The notes under the pieces are model-generated. The model made no database searches. It worked only from the letters and a program-made list of their open reading frames with translations, and was not told the DNA's origin. This document shows, one piece after another, positions 51,508 to 62,238 of a stretch of DNA of 64,000 nt. How positions within the stretch are numbered: position 1 is the first letter of the stretch; each line of letters opens with the position of its first letter. Source of the stretch: Siphonodentalium dalli (lineage: Eukaryota > Mollusca > Scaphopoda > Gadilida > Siphonodentaliidae); NCBI GenBank assembly GCA_032622095.1, contig CP136069.1:1364001-1428000 (forward strand), read 5' to 3'. A program made the translations under genes and the position numbers.

Positions 51508-52390
51508 ACTAAAGCGATAGCCCGCTTTTTCGCGGAATGATTGTAACTCCCTACATTTCTTCAGAATTGCCCATCAATGGATAAATGTGTTAAAAATAAT
51601 ACCACTTCTGTGGTTCTTTATTTATCACACACAATTTAACCCCACACCCGTTAACAAATTATTCATAAAAAAAACACAATTGTCCACCACAAGTCATGTT
51701 CAGGCTCCATTTTCACACAGTTTTTGGGGTCTGGTGTCTGCAAACTTGGATCAGATATGGAAGACTGTACAAGATTCTTTCCATGAGAGAACTTCTGGCA
51801 ATGTGATGTCATTGAGTCCAGATCTGATCAGCTGATCATGAAGCACATGAGTTTATCAGCACGTGGAAGACTATAATATGACATTTTCAGGTCTGCAAGG
51901 GTGATCCAAGATAACTGGATGTGTGTGTATATTAAATTAGTTGAACAAAGATATGCTCTCTTTGAAATGCTGAAGCATTTTATTAAATGTGTCCAAGTTT
52001 AGTGCTATTAACCTTCAAATGGCCATACCCACCAGTGGAAATGATAAACTTGTATGATATATATATACTCGAAAACTTTGGAAATCGTACTAAAGTTGCG
52101 CGTGGATACCACTAACCACGTCCACTCGTCAAAAAGTGTTTATCTCAATGTTTGATTTATGGGGTAATTATCCCCATTTGATTTTCGGTAGAATTTGCCA
52201 AGTCTGAACCCACCCCGATGCAAACTTTCCGTTGAGCAGGAGAGCATTTAAAGTAGAGCGGTCAAATTTTGGAGGCGTACATACAGTATACCGACGTATG
52301 TGCATTGAACTCGCTCATTCATCAGTCCGTTCGGATTTGGGGCTAAAAATAGGTTAGTGATAGACTACTTAAATATAAGTATTTATGTTA
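51508..52390. other. Intergenic stretch with two fragments of dispersed repeats
   Basis: About 51975-52075 (aagcattttattaaatgtgtcc, ccttcaaatggccat) matches 55345-55440. About 52200-52360 (gcggtcaaattttgg, cgtacatacagtataccgacgtat) matches 54770-54890. The rest is unrecognised; the frame at 51587-51835 has no clear motif. Confidence 0.5.
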
Positions 52391-52672
52391 TACTAGCAGG
52401 GTTACCCGGCGTTGCCCAGGTTAAAGTGATGTGAAAACGTCTGTGGATATTTGGTGGGAATAGAGAATACTCTTGCTCTCAAAGTGTTACACGTATTCTC
52501 ATAAATTGCACATCCAAATGGCATCACAAAACATGATTCTAACCCTCGCCATTATCTTTCTCGTAACAAGCTACCCCTATTAGACCCCTTTTGTGCCTTA
52601 GGTGAATTTATATAGACGACAACACAGACAGACAGACATTCGCAAATATAGATATAGATAGCGTTGTCACGA
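52391..52672 (+). mobile_element. Short hairpin-headed retroposon
   Basis: Starts actagcagggttacccggcg, includes ttaaagtgatgtgaaaacg, gggaatagagaatactcttgc and cacgtattctcataaa, then agctacccctattagacccc, and ends cagacagacagacattcgc with a gatatagata run. This is the compact form of the element at 41303-44090: it lacks the internal tandem blocks but has the same two ends. Confidence 0.65.
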
Positions 52673-52745
52673 GTAAATCGTTGCCTTTGAAAATTAGAAA
52701 ATAGCACTCTAGATGCGCATGAACACTACCAATCAGATTCACTAG

Positions 52746-53015
52746 TCAAAACAAGAAAACCATAGTCAGAAATGGTAACGCCACCAAGATCATATTATTA
52801 GCCATAAATATAAATCATAATATAAAATATATTGGTTACATGATTACATGAATGAACCGCCTCAGAGTTCCGTTAAGACAAGTAATTCTTCAAATTATTA
52901 CAATGAACTACGGCTTATAAATTACTGCAGGTTTCTCATTCGCCACACCAGAATGCTTCTAAATTCGGATCAAAGCTAAGAGTGCATGGCACAGCCATTG
53001 TTCATAGACATTTTA
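52746..53015 (+). repeat. Dispersed repeat A (copy 1)
   Basis: From acaagaaaaccatagtcag through aaatatattggttacatg, ccgcctcagagttccgttaa, ctgcaggtttctcattcgcc, to cagccattgttcata. Other copies lie at 58003 and 58600, and its first 70 bp are in S2 of the array. Confidence 0.75.
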
Positions 53016-53268
53016 CAGATAGCGAGAATGATGCATGCTGGGAACGAAAGTATCCACAGCAAAGCCATGTGCTTACGGAGGCATGCGTTTATTATAGGGG
53101 ATTTATGGTGGGCCTATAAAACTAATTATAACTTTGTTATCTGTCATAGTTTATGCGTGAAATTTTAAACATATATATCATGGACATATACCCCTTCCAG
53201 AATGTTGAAAAACATTTTCAGTTGCTCATCGTATTTTTATAGACGAAATAGTCCGAAATTTCAGAAAA

Positions 53269-53830
53269 TTGCGCTAACTGCTCAATGTTTTAATGTGTTA
53301 CAAAACGTCTGATAAAAATAGTTCTATCGGGAATATTCCCACCATTTTTTCCAGAGAAAATAGAGTAAACATAGTCCTATCGGAATATCGCAAAGGAAAT
53401 TAATTAAAACCCTCAGACTGCCGAAACTGACGACATTAAATTCGCTTTTTCGTGTCCGACGGAAATGAAACTTGTCTGTCCATTGATCACGTTATTTATT
53501 TGACATAGTATTTTTTTCTGTTGTATTTGAACACGTGCAGGCTGCACGATTATAATAACTTCAACCGATAAGCGCCGACTGATACCCGCGCAACAGTTTG
53601 TCTCAAATAAATTGTTATCAAAACGCAGGTTTATGGCCGCGGACATAAGCCGATTAAGTGTAATGTAATTTATCCATGAACTTGACTGAAAAATTGTGAT
53701 TCTATCACCATTAGCCACGAAAATGGGACCTCTAAACAGGCAAGTTTGATTTTCGGGTGAATATTCCAGATAGAACTCTTTTTATCAGACGTTGTGTAAC
53801 ACCTTAAAACATTGAGTAGTTATAGCGCAA
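53269..53830. mobile_element. 562 bp element with inverted terminal repeats of about 70 bp
   Basis: Left arm 53269-53340 (ttgcgctaactgctcaatg, acgtctgataaaaatag, gaatattccc) pairs with the complement of 53754-53830 at roughly 88 percent by eye. The centre holds a minus-strand frame of 101 codons (53413-53718) with no recognised domain. No clear target duplication was seen. It is probably a MITE. Confidence 0.7.
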
Positions 53831-54106
53831 ACCGAAATGTGTTGTCTTGCAAGATATCCCACCGCTTTAGCTAAATTTACCTTCCTACAATATCCATAAA
53901 GAGGATCATATATTATATACCCACGGTTTTAATTATAGAATATAGAATATATTGGTTTCGCGAATGACCAACTCAGAATTCCGTTAAGATAACAATAACA
54001 ACCAGCACCTATAACGAACCGTTTTACTGGACTTGGCCTACTGGTCGCGTAGTTCCGACTTTTAAATAAACGGAATTTCCAACTCTATAAATAAAAGCCC
54101 CACAAG

Positions 54107-54670
54107 AATACATTCGCCCTGTCCACCACGCAATATCAAAATCTCAGCAGCTAGATACACAACAGGTGGCGTAATTACACCGGTGACTTTAAGTTTAGAA
54201 TTTGAGCCTGTCCTCACTCTATCGATACGATTTATCATAAACATATTATACACCGGTGGCGTTAACTTTACAATTTCGGCATCTACGTGGTTCTATCGGT
54301 ACGATTCAGTAAGGTACAAACAATCTCCATAAATTACCCACAATTCAGTTCACTACACCAGGGGGCTCCCAATAGGTTATACAATATTTTCAGGCTATCA
54401 GATTATTTATATTTTCAACATATTATTACACCGGTGACTTTAAGTTTACAATTTGAGCCTGTCCTGACTCTATCGATAGGATTTATCATATTTTCATAAA
54501 CGTATTATACACCGCTGGCGTTAACTTTACAATTTCGGCATCTACGTGATTCGATCGGTACGATTAAGTAAGGTACAAACAATCTCCAAGAATACATTCG
54601 CACTGTAGACCACGCGATATTAAATTATCAAACGCTAGATACACCACGGGTGGCGTAATAATTGTAGCTC
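54107..54670 (+). repeat. Direct repeats in an ACACCGGTGGCG-type dispersed element
   Basis: Blocks recur in order: aagaatacattcg at 54107 and 54597; acaccggtgactttaagttta at 54177 and 54429; tatcgata(c/g)gatttatcata at 54221 and 54471; aatttcggcatctacgtg at 54272 and 54531; aggtacaaacaatctcc at 54313 and 54571. It is a partly tandem duplication with internal length changes. Confidence 0.65.
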
Positions 54671-55220
54671 GGTGATTGAATTCCCCCCTCCCTTTACGAT
54701 TTATGTGAAATTTTCCAAAAGACACAACCTACCCCTAATCGCACACTCCGTCGGGGAGGTTGCTATTGGAATATAGCGGTCAAATTTTGGGGGCGTACTA
54801 TAGTATGCCGACGTATATCTGCTAGGGTATTACCTTGCTCTGTCATTAGCATGTTTGGATTTGGCGGGGAAAATAGTTGCAATTTTTCCGTTCCCGTATA
54901 GCGGAATGGCATGGGAGAAAAAAACTTTTAAGCAGTATATTCGGGTCAGAATCACTCTTCCCATTCGGAATATGTGATAACAAAATTATAGCGATGGACT
55001 CAGTTTATACATTCTTGTGTATGGTGTTTGCCTATTTTTTTTATGGGCCGTAACTCCGCAGGGAGAGAGCGGACAAAAGTTTTTATGTCCGTGGTCAGTA
55101 GGGCATGTCGTGTTGTGCATATGGTCCAAATTTGGATGCTCGCTTCCTTTTAATTTCCGAGATAGTAACATAAAGGGATATAACTCCGCGGGGAAAACGC
55201 AGACAATATGTGTTGTGGGT
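54671..55220. other. Repeat-derived stretch, no gene seen
   Basis: 54770-54960 resembles 52230-52370 (agcggtcaaattttgg, taccgacgtat, ggatttgg). Near 55050 and 55175 two related pieces read gtaactccgcagggagagagcgga and ataactccgcggggaaaacgcaga. Frames on both strands at 54986-55253 are short and unmotivated. Confidence 0.4.
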
Positions 55221-55224
55221 TCAA

Positions 55225-56120
55225 GGTTACACTGGTGTAAATGTTTTCCATAGGCCTCAGTGCTAACGTTTTAGCGTATAGTGTTGGCAATATAAATGTT
55301 GGGTCCAAAATTTTCTTTAAATCTGAAAAATTGACTGAATTCCCGAAGCATTTTCTTAAATGTGTCCAAGTTTTAGGGCTATTAACCTTCAAATGGCCAT
55401 GCCCATCAGTGGAAATGACACACTTTTATGATATATATCTGTATTTCACTAGCTATAAAATCTAAAATACTTGTTAGATTAACTTTTTATAACAATTGAT
55501 ATATGTGTCGTTGACATGCTCAAGTTATGGGTCATTTGTATTATCATGTGGCTATTACCACCTTGAAAAAATTTGAAAATAACTTGAAAAATTGGCATTT
55601 TTTATGAAAAACATAATTTTTGGCTGATGTAAGAATAGTTAAAATGATTTAAAGTGACTCCCAGGAATCAAAAAGCTATTTTTTCCCTTTAGGTTACACT
55701 GGTGTAAATGTTTTCCATAGGCCTCAGTGCTAACGTTTTAGCGTATAGTGTTGGCAATTTAAATGTTGGGTCCAAAATTTTCTTTAAATCTGAAAAATTG
55801 ACATTTTGGGAAACTTTTTACACAAAAAAATCATGTCTGTCTAGCAGGGAATTCGCCTTTAAATCTTATGTTTTCGTAACTAGTGTCCGAACCACATAAA
55901 AAAAATACTGTCATATTTTAGACCACACCAAAACATTCAAACTTCACTACAAAGGGTTAATTCCTGTGCCAATGGTTATTTTACCTATGGGAATCATAGG
56001 GAAGAGGTGTGATGATTTTTTTTAGACCAATCAGGGCCCAGTGTCTATTTTATTCTCTCCTATATATTCCTCCCGCATCCGCTAGATGTCACTCCGAACC
56101 CTATTTACACCATTGTAACC
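55225..56120. mobile_element. 896 bp inverted-repeat element with TCAA flanks and duplicated left end
   Basis: The left end GGTTACACTGGTGTAAAT (55225) and right end ATTTACACCATTGTAACC (to 56120) are inverted copies with one mismatch. Both are flanked on the outside by TCAA (55221-55224 and 56121-56124), a plausible 4 bp target duplication. The left end with about 110 bp is repeated inside at 55692, so the element contains a nested or duplicated copy. No transposase is present. Confidence 0.6.
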
Positions 56121-56129
56121 TCAAGGCAT

Positions 56130-56725
56130 ACAACTCAATGGCCCCAACATACGTATCAGATTTTAGTTTACTACTCCTCATACTTTCAGAGATTAAGGCG
56201 TTGAAAAATGGTTAAGTCTAATAATAATAGGAAAAATAGTCGTAAAAGGGCCATAACTATGTCAAGAAACATTGGACCGATATGCGGGTACCTTTATTTT
56301 TAGTAGACCTTAGATGCCTACATTCGCTAAAGATTTCGCGTTCCTATTGTAATTAGTTTCTGAGTGTTTCCAAATAAACGGAAAACGACCGGAGTAGAAA
56401 AACAATATACTTCCTTGGTTACACCATGGAAGTATAATTACAATCATCATCTATATCTAGCGACAAACTTTTCAGTTGCAACCGCATAATTTTAATTGAA
56501 ACGAGAGTTATTTCTTAAATGGACGATCACGGTGACGGTAACGCCCAAGGTATGACTCAATACAGGTGATTTCCACTACTCACAAAACACGTTCTGGACC
56601 AATCCGGGACGGATAGCGACAGCTGTTGCGGTGCATCACCATCCCCATTTGTAACTTTTGAATATCTCATGACTAACACAACATTATATAATTGGAAACT
56701 TCATAAAACTATAGCTTGAAATTGT
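56130..56725. other. Intergenic stretch, nothing recognised
   Basis: No repeat, RNA gene or convincing frame seen. Confidence 0.4.
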
Positions 56726-56726
56726 T

Positions 56727-56980
56727 GTATTATGGGTAATATGTTTTGGACCACCAGTCTAAGTGGTATTATGGGTAATATGTTTTGGACCACCAGTCTA
56801 GTGGTATTATGGGTAATATGTTTTGGACCACCAGTATAGTGGTATTATGGGTAATATGTTTTGGACCACCAGTCTAAGTGGTATTATGGGTAATATGTTT
56901 TAGACCACTAGTCTAGTGGTATTATGGGTAATAAGTTTTAGACCACCAGTCTAGTGGTATTATGGGTAATATGTTTTAAC
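56727..56980 (+). repeat. 38 bp minisatellite, about 7 copies
   Basis: Units read gtattatgggtaatatgttt then (t/g)gaccaccagtctagtg, alternating 38 and 39 bp. Each unit junction is an inverted repeat; the clearest is ACCACTAG-T-CTAGTGGT near 56904. Confidence 0.9.
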
Positions 56981-57029
56981 CAGTCACAATTTGTTTTACT
57001 GCACCCCGGGGTTTGGCAAATTTCGAAGT

Positions 57030-57235
57030 GAATACTCAAACGATGACCATCTAGCCATCTCCCTGAAGACAATGTAACTCCGCATATATGAGATTGTCAG
57101 CCCCCCCCCCCCCCACAACGATGACCGGTTAGCCACCACCCTGGCGCCAATGTAACTCCGTAAATATGAGGATGTCAGCCCCATAACGATGACCCTATAT
57201 AGTCACCTCACTGAACCTATGTAACTCCGCATGGT
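57030..57235 (+). repeat. Short array of the C-rich approx. 70 bp repeat (3 copies)
   Basis: Units contain atgacc(c), agccacc, caatgtaactccg and atatgag, with a C run at about 57101-57114. Same family as 59265-60065. Confidence 0.8.
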
Positions 57236-57245
57236 TGTCTTCATA

Positions 57246-57356
57246 TCCATTATTACCATCATCGTCGTCATATACACCATCATCATAATTATCAACGACA
57301 ACAGCAACAACCATAACAAAAACAACAACATCAATATCAATAACAGCAACACCACA
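57246..57356 (+). repeat. ATC/ACA-type trinucleotide-rich tract
   Basis: Imperfect runs such as catcatcgtcgtcat, caccatcatcat and acaacagcaacaacc. Confidence 0.8.
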
Positions 57357-57419
57357 TTAAGGAACCCCCTGATTAATAATACGGATAAAAGCGCATAACC
57401 TTCGTAAGGGAGCTAAATC

Positions 57420-57990
57420 GGTCATGTTCAGAATATTCATCATTCATGATTATTGTATTTTGTCGACCCAGACACTCTTTTGGCAACTACCGTGTACGTT
57501 TTTAAGTAAATTTCTTACATTCAAACAGATTATGAAATTCGTCACTGACTCTCCCATCATCGCAAATGATACATATAGGATCGCATCCAGTGTCGCTTGA
57601 CCATCGGCTGATTTCAATTGGTAATCTATGATTGCTTGTGCGAAATCTACACAGTTGTTCTATTTCTGTCGTCCAGTGTATTCAAATTTTCTTCAAAGTT
57701 AATGTCATGTTTGAACATGCGATATATTTTACCACTACTTGATAAGTCTAAGTCGTGTTGCCAACTATCTCTGTATTTGCTAATCAAGCTATGTTTCACA
57801 TACTCTAAGATTGCTTCTGGAAACGACAGATGATCAGTTTGTAGGAGGTGTCTTGACCACAATTTATGAGAATAAGTCGGATCTTTCTTACCAACAAACA
57901 CCTAAGCAGAGCATTATTATGAAATATTCCAGCTAAGTTGTAAAGGTTTCTACAGTATCTGCTTCCACATGTCCATTATTTTAGCACAAT
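57420..57990 (-). pseudogene. LINE reverse-transcriptase protein, C-terminal remnant
   Basis: The minus strand reads a decayed C-terminal part of a non-LTR retrotransposon ORF2 protein. An open stretch at 57901-57647 includes SLISKYRDSWQHDL and GKIYRMFKHDINFEENL. One frame shift near 57655 leads into FRTSNHRLPIE, then a zinc-knuckle-like block with spacing CX2CX9HX4C and the words DEFHNLFEC, stopping at about 57502. This order (helical region, RTSNHRLPIE, then a CCHC knuckle with DEFHxLFxC) is typical of the tail of animal LINE proteins. Upstream, fragments near 57960-57910 are in broken frames. No catalytic RT domain is present. Clade is not determinable here. Confidence 0.75.
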
Positions 57991-58002
57991 ACTTCACCAT
58001 TC

Positions 58003-58330
58003 TGAAACAAGAAAACCATAGTCAGAAATGGTAACACCACCAAGATCATATCATTAGCCACAAATATAAATTATAATATAAAATACATTGGTTACACGAA
58101 TTCACCGCCTCAGAATTCCGTTAAAACAACTAATCCTTCAAATTATTACAAACAACTACGGCTTATTACTGCAGGTTTCTCATTCACCACACCAGAATGC
58201 TTCTATATGCGAATCAAAAATCGGAGGTATTGTGTTCCCGCCAAGAGTGCATGGCCCAGCCATTGTTCATACGTAAACGTCAAAAGCAATTAACGCGGTC
58301 ATAATGGTTACATACTGCAACTATAAGACA
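58003..58330 (+). repeat. Dispersed repeat A (copy 2)
   Basis: Starts acaagaaaaccatagtcag; same landmarks as 52746-53015 (ccgcctcagaattccgttaa, ctgcaggtttctcattcacc, cagccattgttcata), extended by agcaattaacgcggtcat. Following sequence (gaaatgtgttgttctgcgag, 58360-58430) resembles 53836-53900. Confidence 0.75.
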
Positions 58331-58599
58331 TCCAGCGAATACACACCATACGAAAACTCGAAATGTGTTGTTCTGCGAGATATCCCATCGCTATAGCTCA
58401 ATTTGACACGGCCAGATTAGTCTTCATACAATATCCTAAAACAATAAATCTTCTCATATCATCGGCATAGTCAATAGAACTTTCACGAACTTGGACATTC
58501 CCAACTACAGCTTTTACCGGCCAACTTTAACGTGTCGCAAAATAACCGTATTCGGGTTAGCACTACAGTACAGCTTTTAAAGCGACCCAATATATTTAC
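58331..58599. repeat. Sequence following repeat A, shared with 53.8-53.9 kb
   Basis: gaaatgtgttgttctgcgag, atatcccatcgctatagct and tacaatatcc recur in diverged form at 53836-53895. gcttttaaagcgaccca near 58572 recurs near 39256. Confidence 0.5.
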
Positions 58600-58925
58600 A
58601 AGAAAACCATAATCAGAAATGGTAAGTTGGTAACGCCCTCAAGATCATATTATTAGCCTTAAACATAAATTATAACATAAAATATATTGGTTACATGAAT
58701 TCACCCCCTCAGAATTCCGTTAAAACAACTAATCCTTCGAATTATTACAAACAACTACGGCTTATTGCTGCAGGTTTCTCATTCACCACACCAGAAAGCT
58801 TCTAAATGCGGATAAAAAATCGGAGGTATTGTGTTCCCGCCAAGAGTACATGGTCCAGCCATTGTTCATACCTAAAGATCGAAAGCAATTAACGCTGTCA
58901 TAATTATTACATACTGCAACTATAA
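58600..58925 (+). repeat. Dispersed repeat A (copy 3)
   Basis: Close relative of 58003-58330 with a short internal duplication near the start (ggtaagttggtaacgcc). Copies 2 and 3 are about 600 bp apart in the same orientation, suggesting a local tandem duplication. Confidence 0.75.
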
Positions 58926-59264
58926 TACCATCACAACACAACCATCAGTGGGCTGCAGAACGAAAAATATCTATAAAAGTTGAAATATAAGACTTACACA
59001 TTATCTTTTAAATGTCTTTTATTGGTAATTGACATAGCTTGTCACAAACCAAAAATCAACATTATTGACATAATAATGTAAAGGACAATAAACGAAATTG
59101 AAATTCCCAACTACACCTTTTACCGGTGACCGGCCTCCTGGTCGCGCAGTTCGACTTTTAAACTAATAAACCGGAAAACCATAAAACCTACATGGGACCA
59201 CGGAATTTTATCATTTGGCCCACAGTATACACCTGGTGGTGTTAATTAATTGTTACGTCCATCG

Positions 59265-60065
59265 GAACTCTTCCGCTTTCGCCATAGACCCTCTAGCCAC
59301 CTCCCTGAGGTCAGTGTAACTCCGCATATATGAGTGTGTCAGACACCTCCACGACGACCCTCTATCCTCCTCCCTGAAGACAATGTAACTCCGCATATAT
59401 GAGTGTGTCACCCCCCCCCCCCACGACGACCCTCTAGTCGCCTCCCTGAATCCAATGCAATTCCAAATATATGAGGATATCACCCCCCCCCCCCCCCCAA
59501 ACGATCACACTCCTGCCACCACCATGATGAATATGTAACTCCACATATATGAGTGTGTCACACACCCCCACGACGACCCTCTAGCCCCCTCCATGAAGCC
59601 AATGTAACTCCGCATATATGAGTGTCACCCCATCCACAACGACCCTCCAGCCACCACCCTGAGGCCAATGTAACTCCACATATATGAGGATATCACCCCC
59701 ATTAAACGATGACCCTCTAGCCACCTCCCTGGGGCCAATGTAACTCCACATATATGAGTGTGTCACACCCCCCCCCCCCCCACGACGACCCTCTAGCCGC
59801 CTACCTGAAGCCAATGCAATTCCACATATATGAGGATGTCACACCCAAACAATTGCACTCCTGCCACCACCATGAGGCATATGTAACTCCACATATATGA
59901 GTATCAGTGTGTCACACACCCCCACGACGACCCTCTAGCCCCCTCCATGAAGCCAATGTAACTCAACGTGTATGAGGATGTCACCCCAAACGATAACCCT
60001 CTAGCCACCTCCCTGTATCCAATGTAACCTCATATGTATGTGTTACCCCCACGACGACCCTCTAT
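59265..60065 (+). repeat. C-rich tandem array of about 70 bp units (about 11 copies)
   Basis: Units read (ac)gacgaccctctagcc, cctccctga, gccaatgtaactcc, catatatgag and gtgtca followed by a C run of 4 to 18 bases. Minus-strand frames through the array (59253-59483, 59581-59814) spell the unit repeatedly and are by-products. Long C runs are at about 59409-59423, 59483-59499 and 59767-59780. Confidence 0.88.
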
Positions 60066-60777
60066 GCCATGGTAATATGTGAACACACGTCCATAATAAT
60101 GAAACGAGGCGCAATGTCAGACAAAAATCCACATTCCTATGTCTAGAATTAGACTATAAGTATTTACCAACGTTACAGAGAGAAATAATCTATAAACATG
60201 TCCATGAGCACGTCTTTATCGGATTTATGATTCGCGGAGTAGATTAGGTCGTTACTAATTGTCCGCCCGCAAGGCCAGATAAACAAAAGAGTTTGTTAAC
60301 TTCGTTTCCCATGGAATATTGTTTTCATAGTGACGAGGGAGGCAGATATTTTTATTTCTTTATTTCAAATTATTTTTTGTGAGGAGGCTGGTACTTGTAT
60401 TTAAACTATTTATATTAGTCGCATATTCAATAGAGACTAAAAATGGGCAATATACTGAATCAGGGCTGATGCCCATTACATTTATACCCTTAAATTCAAA
60501 CGAACAGCTTTATTATACAAGTTGTGTGGATACAATATTACTCATTAAAGGGACATTGGATCATTTGAAAACCAAATTTGTGTATATACATAATTAGGTA
60601 ACAGTTATCTCAAAACAGGCATTGCTCAGAAAATACGTGTTTTGATTCTTATATGAATCGATAAATTTCGAGATCGTTCCCTAGCTTTGTGTCAGTTATG
60701 TTTTAATCGGCGGTCGCGTTTACATCCATTGCACGTGTAGACCATGTGAAGATCATCTATAGCTGTCTTCGCTCTCA
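60066..60777. other. Intergenic stretch, no gene recognised
   Basis: The plus-strand frame 60379-60597 (72 codons) begins with a hydrophobic segment (LVLVFKLFILVAY), but does not begin with ATG and has no other support; I do not call it. Confidence 0.35.
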
Positions 60778-60780
60778 AAA

Positions 60781-60880
60781 TCATATGGTACTACATAACA
60801 TCTTATGGTACTACACAATCTTATGGTACTACATAATCTTATGGTACCACATAAAATATTATGGTACTACATAATATTGA
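60781..60880 (+). repeat. About 20 bp minisatellite (ttatggtactacataa), 5 copies
   Basis: Copies of cttatggtactacataat with small length changes between 60781 and 60880; each contains the palindromic core GGTACTAC/GGTACC-like strings. Confidence 0.85.
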
Positions 60881-62004
60881 CGATTAGAACAAATAGAGAT
60901 CAGTGCGTGGTGTTTTAAAACGGTTTCATGTTAAAGGGGTACTGTACGCCAGGTAATAACAGCGATCTTATATCGATAATATAATTAATATAGAACAATA
61001 AGTAATTTGAGTCGACGATGTATTCTGTAAACGTTCAGGTTATCAGGTTATCTTAAAATCAAAGTTAATAATTTGATATGGCCTTAAATTAAATTACGAA
61101 TTTCCGTGTACAAGACGTAATCAAATTAATTGACGGACAGTGGATTGGGCAACGCGTGGCACACATGATCGTGTACAAAATATGTTGATAAGGGGTGTAA
61201 ACTCAAACCACTCATTGACTAGTGACAAAGCAATGACTTAATGAGTATATGGGACCAGTATGCATATAATATAACATTTATTTGATACATTAATTTTGCT
61301 TGAAAACTGTCCATAAATTACCCCACAACGACAATTGGTATTTTCGCATTCCGGCTAATATGCCATCCGTAACAATACTTCGTACTCAACATACTTTCAA
61401 ATAATGGAAATCTGGTTACCTTATTCTACGACTCAGAGACTGTAGAAATCAACAACAACATTTGAGTACAGTATCCCTTTAAGATAAGTCAAACTACATT
61501 TTCCTGAAGTCGTGCGTTATTCCATTTCCGATTCCAGAAATGTCGCAATATTTTATTGGAACCGAATCATCGTGTTCAATGTTTTATTGTTTATGGCTTC
61601 AATGCGTATTGACGGGACATAATTATATTGCCCGTAGAAAAGTAACTCGGTTATTTATCTACCTATTTCGATGCTGTGAAACATTCAAACGCGAATATTA
61701 TTAGGTTTATTTTCGAGCACAGACCGCCATGTGGCTTCAATAACTGGAAACTTCGTCCAAATTAAATATACAGAACGACACATGTGTCAATGAGTATATT
61801 GGTACGACACGATTGCCAGCGCGGACAGATAGAACGAGAGGCACATACTCTATAGCTAGCTCGTTCTATCCTTATTCGTGTGTATTACTCGCCAACCGTC
61901 CTATAATCCGTGAATTAAAAAAATCAGGTGCATCTTGTGGGTTTCAACTTTTCTCGCAAAGACTTATGTTAGATGAATAGCGATGGGTATTATGTATGTA
62001 TATA
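60881..62004. other. Intergenic stretch with one hairpin
   Basis: No gene seen. A hairpin with arms gatagaacgag / ctcgttctatc lies at about 61828-61870. Confidence 0.4.
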
Positions 62005-62238
62005 CCTATTTATGGAAAAACTCTGTGCCAATGCATTATCTTATATATGCGAGTCTCCAAAAGGGAGCCTCGAATATGTAAGAGAATTAATTGGCATAAA
62101 AATATTTGCCTTGACCTTGTAAGCCAGGCCATTTACTTATATGTGCGATGCTCCCTACGGGAAACTCGCATTATAAGAGAATGCACTGGCACATGATCAT
62201 AATTGCTTCATCCGCGGAGCTCCCGCCATGAAAGGGTT
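62005..62238. mobile_element. Uninterrupted palindromic MITE copy
   Basis: Contains gtgccaatgcattatctta, tatgcgagtctcc...gggagcctcg, aattaattggca, then ttgaccttgtaagccaggcc, a second palindromic half (tgcgatgctccctacggg) and the end cgccatgaaagggtt. It is the undisturbed counterpart of 41193-41302 plus 44091-44258. The outermost left end matching aaccctttcatgg is not visible. Confidence 0.6.

Noticed and set aside
59253-59814. Repetitive glycine/arginine-rich minus-strand frames
   Set aside because: They translate the C-rich minisatellite, and C runs of variable length shift the frame between units.
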